Shown: piece after piece, positions 33,525 through 42,968 of the stretch | Position numbering within the stretch: position 1 is the first letter of the stretch | How the letters are laid out: every line of letters starts with the position of its first letter | From: an uncultured Ruminococcus sp. | GTDB lineage: Bacteria; Bacillota; Clostridia; Oscillospirales; Ruminococcaceae | DNA length: 64,000 nucleotides | Assembly: GCF_937915125.1 (NCBI RefSeq) | Contig: NZ_CALDMP010000021.1 | Span: 1 to 64,000 of the forward strand | Direction: 5' to 3' | The notes under the pieces: model-generated | Told to the model about the DNA's origin: nothing | Seen by the model: the letters and a program-made list of their open reading frames with translations, nothing else | Database searches by the model: none | Program-made: the position numbers and the translations under genes

Positions 33525-33959
33525 TCAGACATAATATGGGTTTGGTTTGAACAGCAAGACGATAAAATCGATCAGTGCACCAATGCCAAATAAACCAGCT
33601 GTGAACAGGTATAAGATGCCCATTCCGATTTTGCCCTCATAAAATTTGTGTCCTCCGAGCACACCGAGGAAAAAGCAAAGAGCCAAAGCAACCCACTTGT
33701 TTTTTGCTTTGCCGCCGCGCCCGCCGTTATTATTAACATTAGTGTTTGTATTTGTGTTGATATTATCGTTATTGATAATAATTTGAGGTTGAGCTGCGTT
33801 GTTTTTACTGATGTCCTCAACCTGTCTGCCGCATAGTGTGCAGAGTACAGCATCCTCCGGGATTTTTCCACCGCAATGCTTGCAGAACTTCATTTTTTGC
33901 TCCGGCTGTGTTGCAGGCTGCGAAACAGCGGTATTTGTTGAATTGTTGTTTTCTTCCAT
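33525..33959 (-). CDS. Zinc-ribbon and TM2-domain membrane protein
   Basis: This 144-residue protein has a four-cysteine zinc ribbon at about 26-46 (FCKHCGG and LCTLCGR), then an Asn-rich linker (about 60-85) and a TM2 domain (about 90-144). The TM2 domain has two hydrophobic helices joined by a short turn, with GVLGGHKFYEGKIGMG typical of that domain. The function is unknown. Start: ATG 33959 with AAAGGA 9 nt upstream; a frame of 40 more codons lies across the promoter and is ignored. Its promoter is at 33991-34019. Confidence 0.85.
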   Translation of the reverse strand: MEENNNSTNTAVSQPATQPEQKMKFCKHCGGKIPEDAVLCTLCGRQVEDISKNNAAQPQIIINNDNINTNTNTNVNNNGGRGGKAKNKWVALALCFFLGVLGGHKFYEGKIGMGILYLFTAGLFGIGALIDFIVLLFKPNPYYV

Positions 33960-33990
33960 GAAAAACATCCTTTCTATCATATGATACTTT

Positions 33991-34019
33991 ATTATAGCAC
34001 GTTTTGTTCTAAATGTCAA
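33991..34019 (-). promoter_or_regulatory. Sigma-A promoter of the TM2 gene
   Basis: TTGACA (34014-34019), 17 bp, TATAAT (33991-33996) on the minus strand. Confidence 0.85.
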
Positions 34020-34073
34020 TAGAATAATTCGTGCTAGCATAAAATAATACTCATATAGAAAGGGTGGTATTTT

Positions 34074-34289
34074 ATGCAATATGTACGAATTCGAAATTTA
34101 AGGGAAGATATGGATTTGACACAGACCGACATGGCAAAGGTGCTGTTCATCAGCCAGCGCACCTATAGCTATTATGAATCCGGGGGACATGATATTCCCA
34201 CGGAAATTCTGGTGCGGCTGGCGGATTTCTATGATGTTTCCGTGGATTATCTGTTGGGGCGGACGGATAAAAAGGCAGTAAACCGATAA
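34074..34289 (+). CDS. Small XRE-family HTH regulator
   Basis: This 71-residue protein consists almost entirely of a Cro/CI-type helix-turn-helix: LREDMDLTQTDMAKVLFISQ covers the two helices, and VSVDYLLGRTD is the usual end. GAAAGGGTGG precedes the ATG. It is divergent from the TM2 gene with only 115 nt between starts, so it may control itself or that gene. Targets are unknown. Confidence 0.9.
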   Translation: MQYVRIRNLREDMDLTQTDMAKVLFISQRTYSYYESGGHDIPTEILVRLADFYDVSVDYLLGRTDKKAVNR

Positions 34290-34322
34290 AAAAGCACCCG
34301 GGAGAAATGTCTCACCGGATGC
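34286..34322 (-). terminator. Terminator of the ferritin gene
   Basis: GCACCCGGGAGA pairs imperfectly with TCTCACCGGATGC. On the minus strand a T-run follows. It may serve the HTH gene as well. Confidence 0.7.
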
Positions 34323-34351
34323 GGTAAAATAGTATCAATGTAGGATGTCCA

Positions 34352-34861
34352 TCACAGTACCAATGAAGGTGCAGAGTAAACACGTGCCCCGAGTTCACTG
34401 TTCAGCATGTACAGACCTTTGGCATCTGAGCCAAACAGTTCCATCTTTGTGATCAGATCAGCGGCATTTTTCTCTTCTTCGCCCTGTTCTTTGACGAACC
34501 AGTCCAGCAGCTGCATGGTGCGGAAATCCTTCTTCTCAAAGGCAGCTGCATAAATGTTGTTGATGAGGGAAGTCACATACTTTTCGTGCTTCAGTCCTGC
34601 CTTCAGAGGTGCCATATTGTCCGTCAGGTCGCAGTCCGGTTTTGCAATTGCCTCCAGTGTGACCTTTTCACCATTGTTTTGCAGGTACTGGTAAAACAGC
34701 ATTGCGTGATCCCGTTCCTCCTGTGCCTGGATTTTGTACCAATTTTCGAATCCGTCCAGACCAACGGATGCATAATAATTTGCAAACTCCAGGTAGAGGT
34801 ATGCCGAATAAAATTCCTTGTTGATCTGATCATTGATCAATGCAGATACGTTCTGATCCAT
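34352..34861 (-). CDS. ftnA: Ferritin
   Basis: This 169-residue iron-storage protein forms a 24-subunit shell. Ferroxidase ligands lie in the early NKEFYSAYLYLEFANYY, in AQEERDHAML (Glu and His) and in VKEQGEEEKNA. The length and four-helix pattern match bacterial FtnA; no haem-binding methionine pattern of bacterioferritin is evident. I chose ATG 34861 with AAAGGAG 8 nt upstream; a longer frame adds 15 codons and has no ribosome site. Confidence 0.95.
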   Translation of the reverse strand: MDQNVSALINDQINKEFYSAYLYLEFANYYASVGLDGFENWYKIQAQEERDHAMLFYQYLQNNGEKVTLEAIAKPDCDLTDNMAPLKAGLKHEKYVTSLINNIYAAAFEKKDFRTMQLLDWFVKEQGEEEKNAADLITKMELFGSDAKGLYMLNSELGARVYSAPSLVL

Positions 34862-34874
34862 AAGAAACACTCCT

Positions 34875-37532
34875 TTATTTTTTCTGCGGACAGGGGATCT
34901 GTCCATTTTTGATTATAGCACTTTTTTCGGAAATGTCAAGGCAATACCGCAATTTTTTTCGATTCCGGCGGTGCAGACAGGAAACTGTCAAGTTCCCCAG
35001 AAACCACAGCAGAGTAACGGCAATTCCAACGGCAGAAACTTTTTTTCCGATGGAAAAGCAAGGGGCAGTATAAGTGAGCCGGATCTGATGACTGCCGGCA
35101 GAAATGGGAAAGCCGATGAAGTCCGTATCTGTGGGATAATATGCTGTTTTCGTACCGTCAACGAGGATCTGAAAGCCGGTATCATAGGGCATGGACAGTA
35201 CGAACCAGCCATCCTCTTTGACCTGTATATTTCCCTCCATGGTGTCGTCCCCAAGGGTATCATGTTTTAGTTCCCACGGGTCAGTCCGTTCTGCTGCCTG
35301 TTCCAGAATATCATAGTCCATGGCATACATGGCGAAATCGGAGATCACATAGTCACCTGCGGAAAATTCAAATGTCAATTTCTGAATGGGATCGGCGGAA
35401 GATAGTGTGTACTGGAAATCGTTGTTCCGGTTCTGATATTTCCATGACGGATCGGTCAGCTTGTTGCGGATCCCGTTGACAGAAATTGTGACATCTCCGG
35501 TGGTAGAACCGTTTCCCAGGTGGTTGTTGACGTGGAATTGGAGCAGAAGCATGGCGTCCATGGGTTTCTTCAGTGTGACTGTGATAGTAAATGCCTCTTT
35601 GCTGTGGATGTAATAGCCTTCTCCCACATCGGTAATTTGCGCTGGGTCAATGCCCTCCGCGTCATAAGTGGGACACACTTTTTTGATTCCGTCCGGCAGT
35701 TTGGAATTTAAGTGAGGTGCATCGGATAGATCGGACTCGGAGACCACCGCATTTTCCAGAAAAGCTTCCAGCTGGTCGGGATATCCCAGGGAACGCAGCG
35801 TTTCTTGGGTCATGACGTATGGCGTGGCAAATCCGATAGAATATGCCAGCGTGTTTTTATAAAGAAGGTAATCGCCTTTTTGTGCAAGGAATTCCATGCC
35901 ATAGCGGGTGATGGGTTTTTGTGTGATGATGTACTTTTCACCCATGAGAAGTCCAAATACAGGATTTTTGGATTGGATAATCATCGCAGCGTTCCGGATG
36001 CTGTTTTCATTGCATGTCTGCTTGAAGTAAAAATCGGAAAAGGACTTGTTATGGATGGAGGAATAGACAGAACTGCGGTAATAGTCAGCACCCCAGATGC
36101 GGTTGACGGTATCGCCTGCGTGATATTCGTTGGAAATGCGGTAAAAAGATGGGTCGTCTTTCGTGAGTGTATCCACCAGTTCCTGCATTTCCTCCGAATA
36201 AACCACATCCAGATCTTGCTTTTTCATGTAGCTATCTCCCAGATTTACGGTAAGACAGGCGGTGATGCTGAAAACCAGGGTGGGGATCAGGATTAACAGT
36301 TGTTTCTGTTTTCGGGTATACAAAAAGAATGCCAAAAGCATGCACATGCCATCCAGCATGGTTCCCATCCGCTCGTAATCTGTTCCGTCATGCATCAGGA
36401 GTCCCAGCCCCAAAAGCAATGCAAAGAGAATCAGCGTTTGTTTTCGGGCAATCTGCCGGGCACGCAGTTCTGTGAAAAAGAATCCGCACAGCAGCAGAAG
36501 CAGGGGAAGAAGGGGAATGTATGCCTTGGGGTCCAGGTACATGGTACCGTTCATGACATAGAGAATCATTGGAAGGCAAAGCAGAACAGCAAACGCAACT
36601 GCAAGAAAGCGATAGGATCTTTTTGGAAAACAGAGTATGGCTGCTATTGCCAGAATGCAAATGGATGTCATACCGGTGGAAAAGGGACTGTAGGTCAGAT
36701 AGCGCAGGTGAATGCCCGGAAGAAGAATCTGCCAGAGGGAGGTACTGCTGTCCGCATCTCGTCCGCTGAGCAAGGTCATGGCAACCGGTAGGAGAAAAAA
36801 AGCTGCAATGGCTGATGCCAGAAGCAGATGTGCTGTGATTATGCCAAAAGTACGCAATACTTGCCGCAGGGCATGTACCTGGTGTTGATGAATGGTCAGA
36901 AACAGGGCGTAGAGAAGCAGCGTGAAAAACGCACCCACGCTAAAAAAGAAACTGGTGAGCAGAATGCAGACTGCCGCAAGGACAAGTTGGAGACTGCATC
37001 GCTTTTCCAGCGCTCGGTGTACGGCGAATAATCCCCAGAAGAGAAATGGAAAGTAGATGACAAACATAATGTGGTGGTGGCTGTGGAAGATCACAGGCGA
37101 AGCCAGAAGATACAATACTGCAAGCAGAAAGGCGGTGTTCCGGCGAAACCATTTGTTCAGCCAGAAATAACAGAGAATGCTGCTGAGCAGCGTCAGAAGG
37201 ATGCTGGAGATTTGGATATATGCTGCCATGGAAATACCCGGAAATGCATAGGAGAGCAGGAAAATAGGGCTGTACAGCCCATAATAGGCGAAATTGAAAA
37301 TGTTCTGTCCGCCGCCCAGATGCATAGCAAAATTCGGAAACCAATTCCCAGTGGCATAGAAACGAGTGCGAAAATATTCCGGAATGGCAAAGTGTTGATT
37401 GCTCCAGTCTGTCTGCGCACCGTAAACACAGTCCGGATGTATCAGAAAAATCAAGCCTATGACTGCACACAGAATCAACGCCAGACAGCCGCAGTGCACG
37501 AAAATGGCTTTTCTTTCACGTTTTAAATTCAT
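34875..37532 (-). CDS. YfhO-family membrane protein
   Basis: This 885-residue multi-spanning protein has about 13 hydrophobic helices in residues 10-470 and a large outward C-terminal region. HPDCVYGAQTDWSNQH with LGGGQNIFNFAYYG fits the first extracellular loop of YfhO. In Gram-positive bacteria YfhO members glycosylate lipoteichoic acid or act as undecaprenyl-phosphate-sugar-dependent transferases. The last part (GWFVLSMPYDTGFQILVDG) is the conserved beta-rich end domain followed by a final helix. GAGGAGG precedes the ATG at 37532. It overlaps the PIG-L gene by 17 nt, so the two are a pair. Its end covers the ferritin promoter. Confidence 0.85.
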   Translation of the reverse strand: MNLKRERKAIFVHCGCLALILCAVIGLIFLIHPDCVYGAQTDWSNQHFAIPEYFRTRFYATGNWFPNFAMHLGGGQNIFNFAYYGLYSPIFLLSYAFPGISMAAYIQISSILLTLLSSILCYFWLNKWFRRNTAFLLAVLYLLASPVIFHSHHHIMFVIYFPFLFWGLFAVHRALEKRCSLQLVLAAVCILLTSFFFSVGAFFTLLLYALFLTIHQHQVHALRQVLRTFGIITAHLLLASAIAAFFLLPVAMTLLSGRDADSSTSLWQILLPGIHLRYLTYSPFSTGMTSICILAIAAILCFPKRSYRFLAVAFAVLLCLPMILYVMNGTMYLDPKAYIPLLPLLLLLCGFFFTELRARQIARKQTLILFALLLGLGLLMHDGTDYERMGTMLDGMCMLLAFFLYTRKQKQLLILIPTLVFSITACLTVNLGDSYMKKQDLDVVYSEEMQELVDTLTKDDPSFYRISNEYHAGDTVNRIWGADYYRSSVYSSIHNKSFSDFYFKQTCNENSIRNAAMIIQSKNPVFGLLMGEKYIITQKPITRYGMEFLAQKGDYLLYKNTLAYSIGFATPYVMTQETLRSLGYPDQLEAFLENAVVSESDLSDAPHLNSKLPDGIKKVCPTYDAEGIDPAQITDVGEGYYIHSKEAFTITVTLKKPMDAMLLLQFHVNNHLGNGSTTGDVTISVNGIRNKLTDPSWKYQNRNNDFQYTLSSADPIQKLTFEFSAGDYVISDFAMYAMDYDILEQAAERTDPWELKHDTLGDDTMEGNIQVKEDGWFVLSMPYDTGFQILVDGTKTAYYPTDTDFIGFPISAGSHQIRLTYTAPCFSIGKKVSAVGIAVTLLWFLGNLTVSCLHRRNRKKLRYCLDISEKSAIIKNGQIPCPQKK
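34912..34939 (-). promoter_or_regulatory. Sigma-A promoter of the ferritin gene
   Basis: TTGACA (34934-34939), 16 bp, TATAAT (34912-34917) on the minus strand. It lies inside the 3' end of the YfhO gene. Confidence 0.8.
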
Positions 37533-38271
37533 GCTCTGTGCCTCCTCGGATCTCTGTCCACATTTCATAGGGATTCATATGAGAAAGTGCATCTGCTGTT
37601 GCAGTCTGGGATGTGTAGAGGGATAAAAGGGATTCTTTCCCCAGTAAATCTTCCGCAGAAATGGGCGTCAGCGTATCCTGCACATCCGGCAGAACCGCGG
37701 CCCGATAGTATTTCCCAAAGACATACAGCGGCATTTGCAGCCCGTTGGCATCATAAACAGCGGTTACCAGCTGATGGGTCATTTTGTGGTGGATGTGTCC
37801 ATATTCCCCGGCGGCGTTGTGTGTCACAATATCATCCCATGGCTGATAGGTAATGATTTTATCCAGATCCGCTTGCAGCTGTGTGCGGATATGCATCCAG
37901 TTATCCCGTTTCCCGGCAGTTTTGTCGGGGTAGGAGAGGATCAGACCCACATTGCCGGTTTACGCCATGACGGATTGGAATTCTTTGGCGCGTGTTTCAT
38001 TAGTGCCGTTAGTGATACAGACCACCAGATAGCCGCTGTCCAGCAAATGGGCACCGCCCCAAAGGGTTTCATCATCCGGGTGGGCAACGATCATCAGATG
38101 CTTTGTATCAGACAGATCCAGTGCCGCAAGATCGGTATCTGTAAGAGGAGGGATGGAATAGGCACGGCAACTGCATATACCTGTCCAAAGACCATACAGG
38201 CTGCATAAGATCATGCAAACAACCAGAATGCCTGCAATCCATTTTTTGATATTCTGACTGAGACACTTCAT
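37516..38271 (-). pseudogene. PIG-L deacetylase with an in-frame stop codon
   Basis: A membrane-anchored PIG-L (LmbE) de-N-acetylase, read from ATG 38271 with AAAGGAAG upstream. It has an N-terminal helix (about 12-32), then zinc motif 1 IVAHPDDETLWGG (about 70) and CITNGTNETRAKEFQSVMA, then a TAA at 37960-37962. The same frame continues as TGNVGLILSYPDKTAGKRDN and reaches motif 2 in GEYGHIHHKMTHQLV, the metal-ligand region. Homologues run through this spot without a break (typically 'VM..TG..GI.L.YPDK'), so one codon (Lys, Gln or Glu) has become TAA. The gene may be freshly inactivated, read through, or a sequencing error. It is cotranscribed with the YfhO gene; both likely act on cell-surface glycans. 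Confidence 0.85.
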
Positions 38272-38332
38272 GTAAAACGATACTTCCTTTGCTGTGGTAT
38301 CTGTTGTATTATACATACAACAGTTTAGGAAT

Positions 38333-38361
38333 AGTATAGCATAGCAGCCGATGTTTGTCAA
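38333..38361 (-). promoter_or_regulatory. Sigma-A promoter of the PIG-L/YfhO pair
   Basis: TTGACA (38356-38361), 17 bp, TATACT (38333-38338) on the minus strand. Confidence 0.8.
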
Positions 38362-38371
38362 GAGAAAATGC

Positions 38372-38415
38372 AAAAAAGCATCCCGGACATTCCATAAGAA
38401 AATCCGTGATGCTTT
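38372..38415 (-). terminator. Terminator of glnN
   Basis: AAAGCATCCCGGA pairs with TCCGTGATGCTTT, with a T-run on the minus strand. Confidence 0.85.
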
Positions 38416-38446
38416 CTTTGAGATTGGAGGTAAACCTTTCTCAGAG

Positions 38447-40540
38447 TTATACGTTGAAGATAATATCGCTGTATGCCGGTACAGGCCACTTCTCAGAGGG
38501 TGTGATGACTTCCAATGCATCTACAGCAGCACGAAGTTCATCCATTACCGGGATAACGTCATAGCGATAGGACTTTGCCATATCCAGAATGCAAGAATCC
38601 TTTGCTGCAGCGGCAGCAGTTACTTCTTCCAGCTTTGCAGTCGCATCATAAGCCTTCTTAGTCAGTTCGCTAACCTTAGAAGCCAGATCCTTTTCTACGC
38701 AGGCGCAGATATCCAGGCTGCTCTTGGCGTTGATCATATCGCACAGTTCCTTGGAATATGCCAGACAGGTCGGAACATATTTCTTCTTTGCCATATCGAT
38801 CATGGTCAGAGCTTCAATGTTGATGGTCTTTGCATAGTTCTCCAGCAGGATCTCAACACGGGCATCAATTTCTGCCTTGGAGAGTACGCCGAACTTCTCC
38901 AGCAGAGCCACGTTCTTCGAATCAGAATAGTGCGGAACGCAGTCTACAGTGGACTTATAGTTCGGCAGACCGCGCTTTTCAGCTTCTTCTACCCATTCCT
39001 GAGAATAGCCGTTGCCATTGAAGATAACACGCTTGTGTTCCTTGATGATAGTAACCAGCAGTTCCTTCAGCTTTTCGTCGAACTGATCTTTCGAAACGCC
39101 TTCCATCTTGTCAGCAATCTCACACAGTTCGCCGGCAACAATGGCATTCAGCAGCGCATTCGGGCAGCCGATGTTATCGGAAGAACCAACCATACGGAAC
39201 TCAAAGCGGTTACCAGTGAAGGCAAACGGAGAAGTACGGTTACGGTCAGTGGAATCCTTCGGAAATGCCGGCAGGGAGTCAACGCCGATCTCGAATACCT
39301 TGGACTCACTCTTATAAGAGGTGCCAGCTTCCAGTGCGTCCAGAACGCCCTGAAGTTCTTCACCCATAAAGATGGAGATAATTGCCGGCGGTGCTTCGTT
39401 GGCACCCAGACGATGGTCATTACCAGCGGAGGAAGCACTGATACGGAGCAGATCTGCATATTCATCAATGCCCTTGATGACAGCACAGAGGAATGTCAGG
39501 AACTGCATATTTTCCATAGGTGTGGAACCGGGATCCAGCAGGTTCTGACCGTCATTTGTACCCATAGACCAGTTGTTGTGCTTACCGGAACCGTTTACAC
39601 CATCGAAAGGCTTTTCGTGCAGCAGGCAAACCAGACCATGCTTCAGGGCAATTTTTTCCATGACTTCCATTGCCAGCTCGTTCTGGTCAGTGGAAATATT
39701 GGTTGTGGAGAATACCGGTGCCATTTCGTGCTGTGCCGGTGCAACTTCGTTGTGCTTTGTGGTAGCGAATACGCCGACTCTCCACAATGCTTCGTCCAGA
39801 TCAGCCATGAAAGCAGCAATACGAGGCTTCAGGTTTGCAAAATACTGATCCTCCAGTTCCTGCCCCTTCGGCGGCATTGCACCGAACAGGGTTCTGCCGG
39901 TCATGATCAGATCCTCACGCTGATCGTACATCTTCTTGTCGATGAGGAAGTATTCCTGTTCCGGACCTACGGTAGAGGTGACCTTTGTTGCGGTGGTGTT
40001 GCCGAACAGACGCAGGATACGGATTGCCTGTGTGCTCAGGGCATCCATGGAGCGCAGCAGGGGAGTCTTCTTATCCAGTGCTTCGCCGGTGTAGGAAACG
40101 AATACTGTCGGAATATACAGGGAACCTTCCTTTACAAAGCAGTAGGAAGTGGGATCCCATGCGGTATAGCCTCTTGCGGAACAGGTCTCACGCAGACCGC
40201 CGGACGGGAAAGATGAAGCATCCGGTTCACCTTTTACCAGCTCTTTGCCGGAAAAGTTCATAATTACCATGCCGTTGTCTGTGGGGCTGATGAAGGAATC
40301 ATGCTTTTCCGCAGTGGAACCTGTCATCGGCTGGAACCAGTGGGTATAGTGTGTTGCACCGTGCTCGATTGCCCAGTCTTTAATGGCATTTGCCACAACA
40401 TCCGCATAGGTGGGATCCAGGGGTGTACCCATTTTACGGGTCTTGGTCATAGCCTTATAAACCGGCTTCGGGAGTCTTGCCTTCATGACCTCGTCATTGA
40501 AGACGTCGCATGCGAAGAATTCTGCAACATTTTTGGACAT
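38447..40540 (-). CDS. glnN: Glutamine synthetase type III
   Basis: This 697-residue enzyme makes glutamine from glutamate, ammonia and ATP. Type III features are the long polypeptide, the N-terminal FFACDVFND, HYTHWFQPMTGSTAEKHDSF, and the metal and substrate segments EVAPAQHEMAP and NGSGKHNNWS. The type-III-specific C-terminal helical region lies at about 600-690. TAGGAGG precedes the ATG by 7 nt. It is a single-gene unit with a leader of about 175 nt. Confidence 0.97.
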   Translation of the reverse strand: MSKNVAEFFACDVFNDEVMKARLPKPVYKAMTKTRKMGTPLDPTYADVVANAIKDWAIEHGATHYTHWFQPMTGSTAEKHDSFISPTDNGMVIMNFSGKELVKGEPDASSFPSGGLRETCSARGYTAWDPTSYCFVKEGSLYIPTVFVSYTGEALDKKTPLLRSMDALSTQAIRILRLFGNTTATKVTSTVGPEQEYFLIDKKMYDQREDLIMTGRTLFGAMPPKGQELEDQYFANLKPRIAAFMADLDEALWRVGVFATTKHNEVAPAQHEMAPVFSTTNISTDQNELAMEVMEKIALKHGLVCLLHEKPFDGVNGSGKHNNWSMGTNDGQNLLDPGSTPMENMQFLTFLCAVIKGIDEYADLLRISASSAGNDHRLGANEAPPAIISIFMGEELQGVLDALEAGTSYKSESKVFEIGVDSLPAFPKDSTDRNRTSPFAFTGNRFEFRMVGSSDNIGCPNALLNAIVAGELCEIADKMEGVSKDQFDEKLKELLVTIIKEHKRVIFNGNGYSQEWVEEAEKRGLPNYKSTVDCVPHYSDSKNVALLEKFGVLSKAEIDARVEILLENYAKTINIEALTMIDMAKKKYVPTCLAYSKELCDMINAKSSLDICACVEKDLASKVSELTKKAYDATAKLEEVTAAAAAKDSCILDMAKSYRYDVIPVMDELRAAVDALEVITPSEKWPVPAYSDIIFNV

Positions 40541-40722
40541 GATAATAACCTCCTAAAAATAAAAAGCATTTTCATGGTTTAACACAATACAAACTGCTGT
40601 ATCGGCTTAGTCATGGAAACGCCTTTGTTTCACGTATAATCTCACTCGTCTCAACAATTGTCCAGGAACGCAGTGTCCCACGGGAACGGCCAAACCTGCG
40701 ATCCGATTGAATTGACATTATT

Positions 40723-40751
40723 ATCATACAGGAATTCTGCCGTTTTGTCAA
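40723..40751 (-). promoter_or_regulatory. Sigma-A promoter of glnN
   Basis: TTGACA (40746-40751), 17 bp, TATGAT (40723-40728) on the minus strand. The 563-nt gap 40541-41103 holds this promoter, a glnN leader of about 175 nt with short inverted repeats but no riboswitch I can identify, and the pheB-hom promoter. Confidence 0.75.
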
Positions 40752-40940
40752 GTCGTTTTCGGCTATTTTTCAAATTGCCTTGATTTTAAAACGAAAAAGT
40801 GATGTTTTCTAATGAAAAAAAGAAAAAAACGACGATTTTTGAAAAAATCACATTTGATGCGGACACGTACCTCTGTTCTGCTCTGTTCCGCTGAGAAAAG
40901 AAAAAATTCACAGGCTCCGGAGAAAATGCGGTGGAATCCC

Positions 40941-40969
40941 TTGACAAACGACAGAAATCATGGTATAGT
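40941..40969 (+). promoter_or_regulatory. Sigma-A promoter of pheB-hom
   Basis: TTGACA (40941-40946), 17 bp, TATAGT (40964-40969). Confidence 0.75.
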
Positions 40970-41103
40970 TATATAGTTGTGATAAGTACAATTGTTTTTT
41001 GTGCACGGACGTATCGCAGAATGCAGTCTGTGACTGCACCGAGATCATACAAGGAGGAACGGCTCGTATACGGAATGTTGTTTTCGGTGCGAGTGAGACA
41101 GAA

Positions 41104-41547
41104 ATGGACAAGGAAACACGATATATTGTTGTGGATACCGCAGTGCTGCCGGAGATCTTCGGAAAGGTGCTGGAGGTAAAAAAGCTTGTTGCGGACAGAA
41201 CTGAGCGCAGTTTTTCCTCTGCGTGCAAACGGATGGGCATTTCACGGAGTGCTTTTTATAAGTACCGGGACTGTGTATTCGCATACGATGATAAAATGAC
41301 GCAGCAGATTGTCAATTTTTCTGTCACTCTGTGCGATCAGGCAGGGGTTCTGTCCAATGTGCTGACCACGCTGTATGGGATGCATGCCAATATCCTGACG
41401 GTGAATCAGAATATCCCGGTAGACGGCGTTGCATTGGTCTCTCTCTCTTTAAAGATGGGGGAAGGTGCGGCGAATCCCATTGAGATCACTCGTGCGATCT
41501 CGGAACTGAATGGTGTGGTAGAGGTCCGGCTGCTTTCCGGCGAATAA
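41104..41547 (+). CDS. pheB: ACT-domain protein, PheB/UPF0735 family
   Basis: This 147-residue protein has an N-terminal helical region (VVDTAVLPEIFGKVLEVKKL, the family signature) with a putative helix-turn-helix (ACKRMGISRSAFYKYRD), and a C-terminal ACT domain (about 70-145) for binding an amino acid. It is probably a regulator of the threonine/aromatic branch. The start is chosen by homology; only a weak ribosome site precedes ATG 41104, while a strong AAGGAGG at about 41051 is 46 nt further up without a good in-frame start. It lies 12 nt before hom, a common Firmicute pairing. Confidence 0.88.
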   Translation: MDKETRYIVVDTAVLPEIFGKVLEVKKLVADRTERSFSSACKRMGISRSAFYKYRDCVFAYDDKMTQQIVNFSVTLCDQAGVLSNVLTTLYGMHANILTVNQNIPVDGVALVSLSLKMGEGAANPIEITRAISELNGVVEVRLLSGE

Positions 41548-41559
41548 ATTTGGAGGAAT

Positions 41560-42798
41560 ATGAGTCATATGAAAAAGATTGCTGTTTTGGGCTATGGTGT
41601 TGTCGGCTCCGGTGTTGTGGAGCTGTTTTATCGGAATCAGAAGAAGATCGAGCAGAATACCGGTACTGAGCTGGAAATCGGCTATATCCTGGATCTGCGG
41701 GAATTCCCAGATGATCCCTATGGTGATCGTGTGGTGCATGATATCCAGGTCATTCTGGATGACCCGGAGGTAGGCTATGTTGCAGAGTGCATGGGCGGTG
41801 TGAATCCGGCCTTTGACTTTGTCCGCCGCTGTCTGGAGGCAGGCAAGAGCGTTGCCACTTCCAATAAACAGCTGGTGGCAGAAAAAGGTGATATCCTGCT
41901 TCAGACAGCCAAGGCACACCACGTGAACTTCTTCTTTGAAGCAAGTGTCGGCGGTGCGATCCCTATCATCCGTCCGCTGCACACCTGTCTGGCAGCTAAT
42001 GATATTTCTGCGGTTGCTGGTATCTTAAATGGTACTACAAACTTCATTTTGGAAAAAATGTTCTGTGATAAGATGCGTTTTGCAGATGCTCTGGAACTGG
42101 CACAGAAACTGGGCTATGCAGAACGGGATCCCTCTGCGGATATCGACGGCGGCGATGCATGCCGGAAGATCTGCATCCTGTCCTCTCTGGTATTCGGCAA
42201 GCATGTGTATCCCGATCAGGTGTATACCAAGGGAATCCGTGACATCAAGCTGGAGGATGTTCAGCTGGCACAGGAATTTGGCGGCGCAGTCAAGCTTATC
42301 GGTGCAGTGAAGCGTCTGAAAGACGGCAGAATCCTTCCCACCGTTATGCCTATGGTTGTTATGAACGACAGCCTGATCTCCCATGTCAACGGTGTATTCA
42401 ACGCTGTCATGGTATGGGGTGACGGCGTGGATAAGACCATGTTCTATGGACGTGGTGCCGGAAAGCTGCCTACCGCAAGTGCAGTACTGGGCGACCTGAT
42501 TGACGAAGTCAAGCAGACAGATACGGTTCTGTCCCAGAGCTGGGAACCGGCAGACGAAAATACGGATTTTGTGGCACCTATCGATGCATTCTATGCGGCT
42601 CGGTGCTATCGGACATCTCCCTGCGGCAGCGGCGTCTTTGCGAAAATTGCAGAAGAAACCGGCGTGAAGCTGCTGGGTGCAGTGGAAAACGGCTGCATGA
42701 TCAGCACTTGTGACCAGAAAACAGCTGAGGCATTCAAGCAGAAACTGGCACAGGAAGGCGTTACCATTCTGTCCCGCATTCCGGTTATGGCAGATTGA
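41560..42798 (+). CDS. hom: Homoserine dehydrogenase
   Basis: This enzyme of about 412 residues reduces aspartate semialdehyde to homoserine for threonine and methionine. It has the Rossmann motif VLGYGVVGSGVV, TSNKQLVAEKG, catalytic-domain GILNGTTNFILEKM and GYAERDPSADIDGGDA, and a short degenerate ACT-like tail from about 345. A GGAGG lies before two nearby methionines (41560 and 41569); either could start. The terminator at 42895-42942 ends the pheB-hom unit. Confidence 0.94.
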   Translation: MSHMKKIAVLGYGVVGSGVVELFYRNQKKIEQNTGTELEIGYILDLREFPDDPYGDRVVHDIQVILDDPEVGYVAECMGGVNPAFDFVRRCLEAGKSVATSNKQLVAEKGDILLQTAKAHHVNFFFEASVGGAIPIIRPLHTCLAANDISAVAGILNGTTNFILEKMFCDKMRFADALELAQKLGYAERDPSADIDGGDACRKICILSSLVFGKHVYPDQVYTKGIRDIKLEDVQLAQEFGGAVKLIGAVKRLKDGRILPTVMPMVVMNDSLISHVNGVFNAVMVWGDGVDKTMFYGRGAGKLPTASAVLGDLIDEVKQTDTVLSQSWEPADENTDFVAPIDAFYAARCYRTSPCGSGVFAKIAEETGVKLLGAVENGCMISTCDQKTAEAFKQKLAQEGVTILSRIPVMAD

Positions 42799-42894
42799 TC
42801 AGAGCATCAGGTGGAAAATTTTCATGTTTTTTTCAGAAAAATGTGCTTGCATTTCTATGAAAAAACAGATATGATAAAGATATAACGTGTAGCT

Positions 42895-42942
42895 AAAACG
42901 GCGTAAATCCAGTTGTTATGATTGGATTTGCGCCGTTTTTCG
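42895..42942 (+). terminator. Terminator of pheB-hom
   Basis: AAAACGGCG..AAATCCA pairs with TTGGATTTGCGCCGTTTTT, a long, nearly perfect hairpin with a T-run. Confidence 0.9.
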
Positions 42943-42968
42943 TTTTTTTCGGGAGGTATGACATAATC

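Noticed and set aside
38351..40216. A 621-codon open frame on the plus strand across glnN
   Set aside because: Antisense of glutamine synthetase, with no ribosome site or domain.
40541..40722. Glutamine riboswitch in the glnN leader
   Set aside because: CGTTC-like segments are present, but the conserved GGACGGAAGUAGG core is not.
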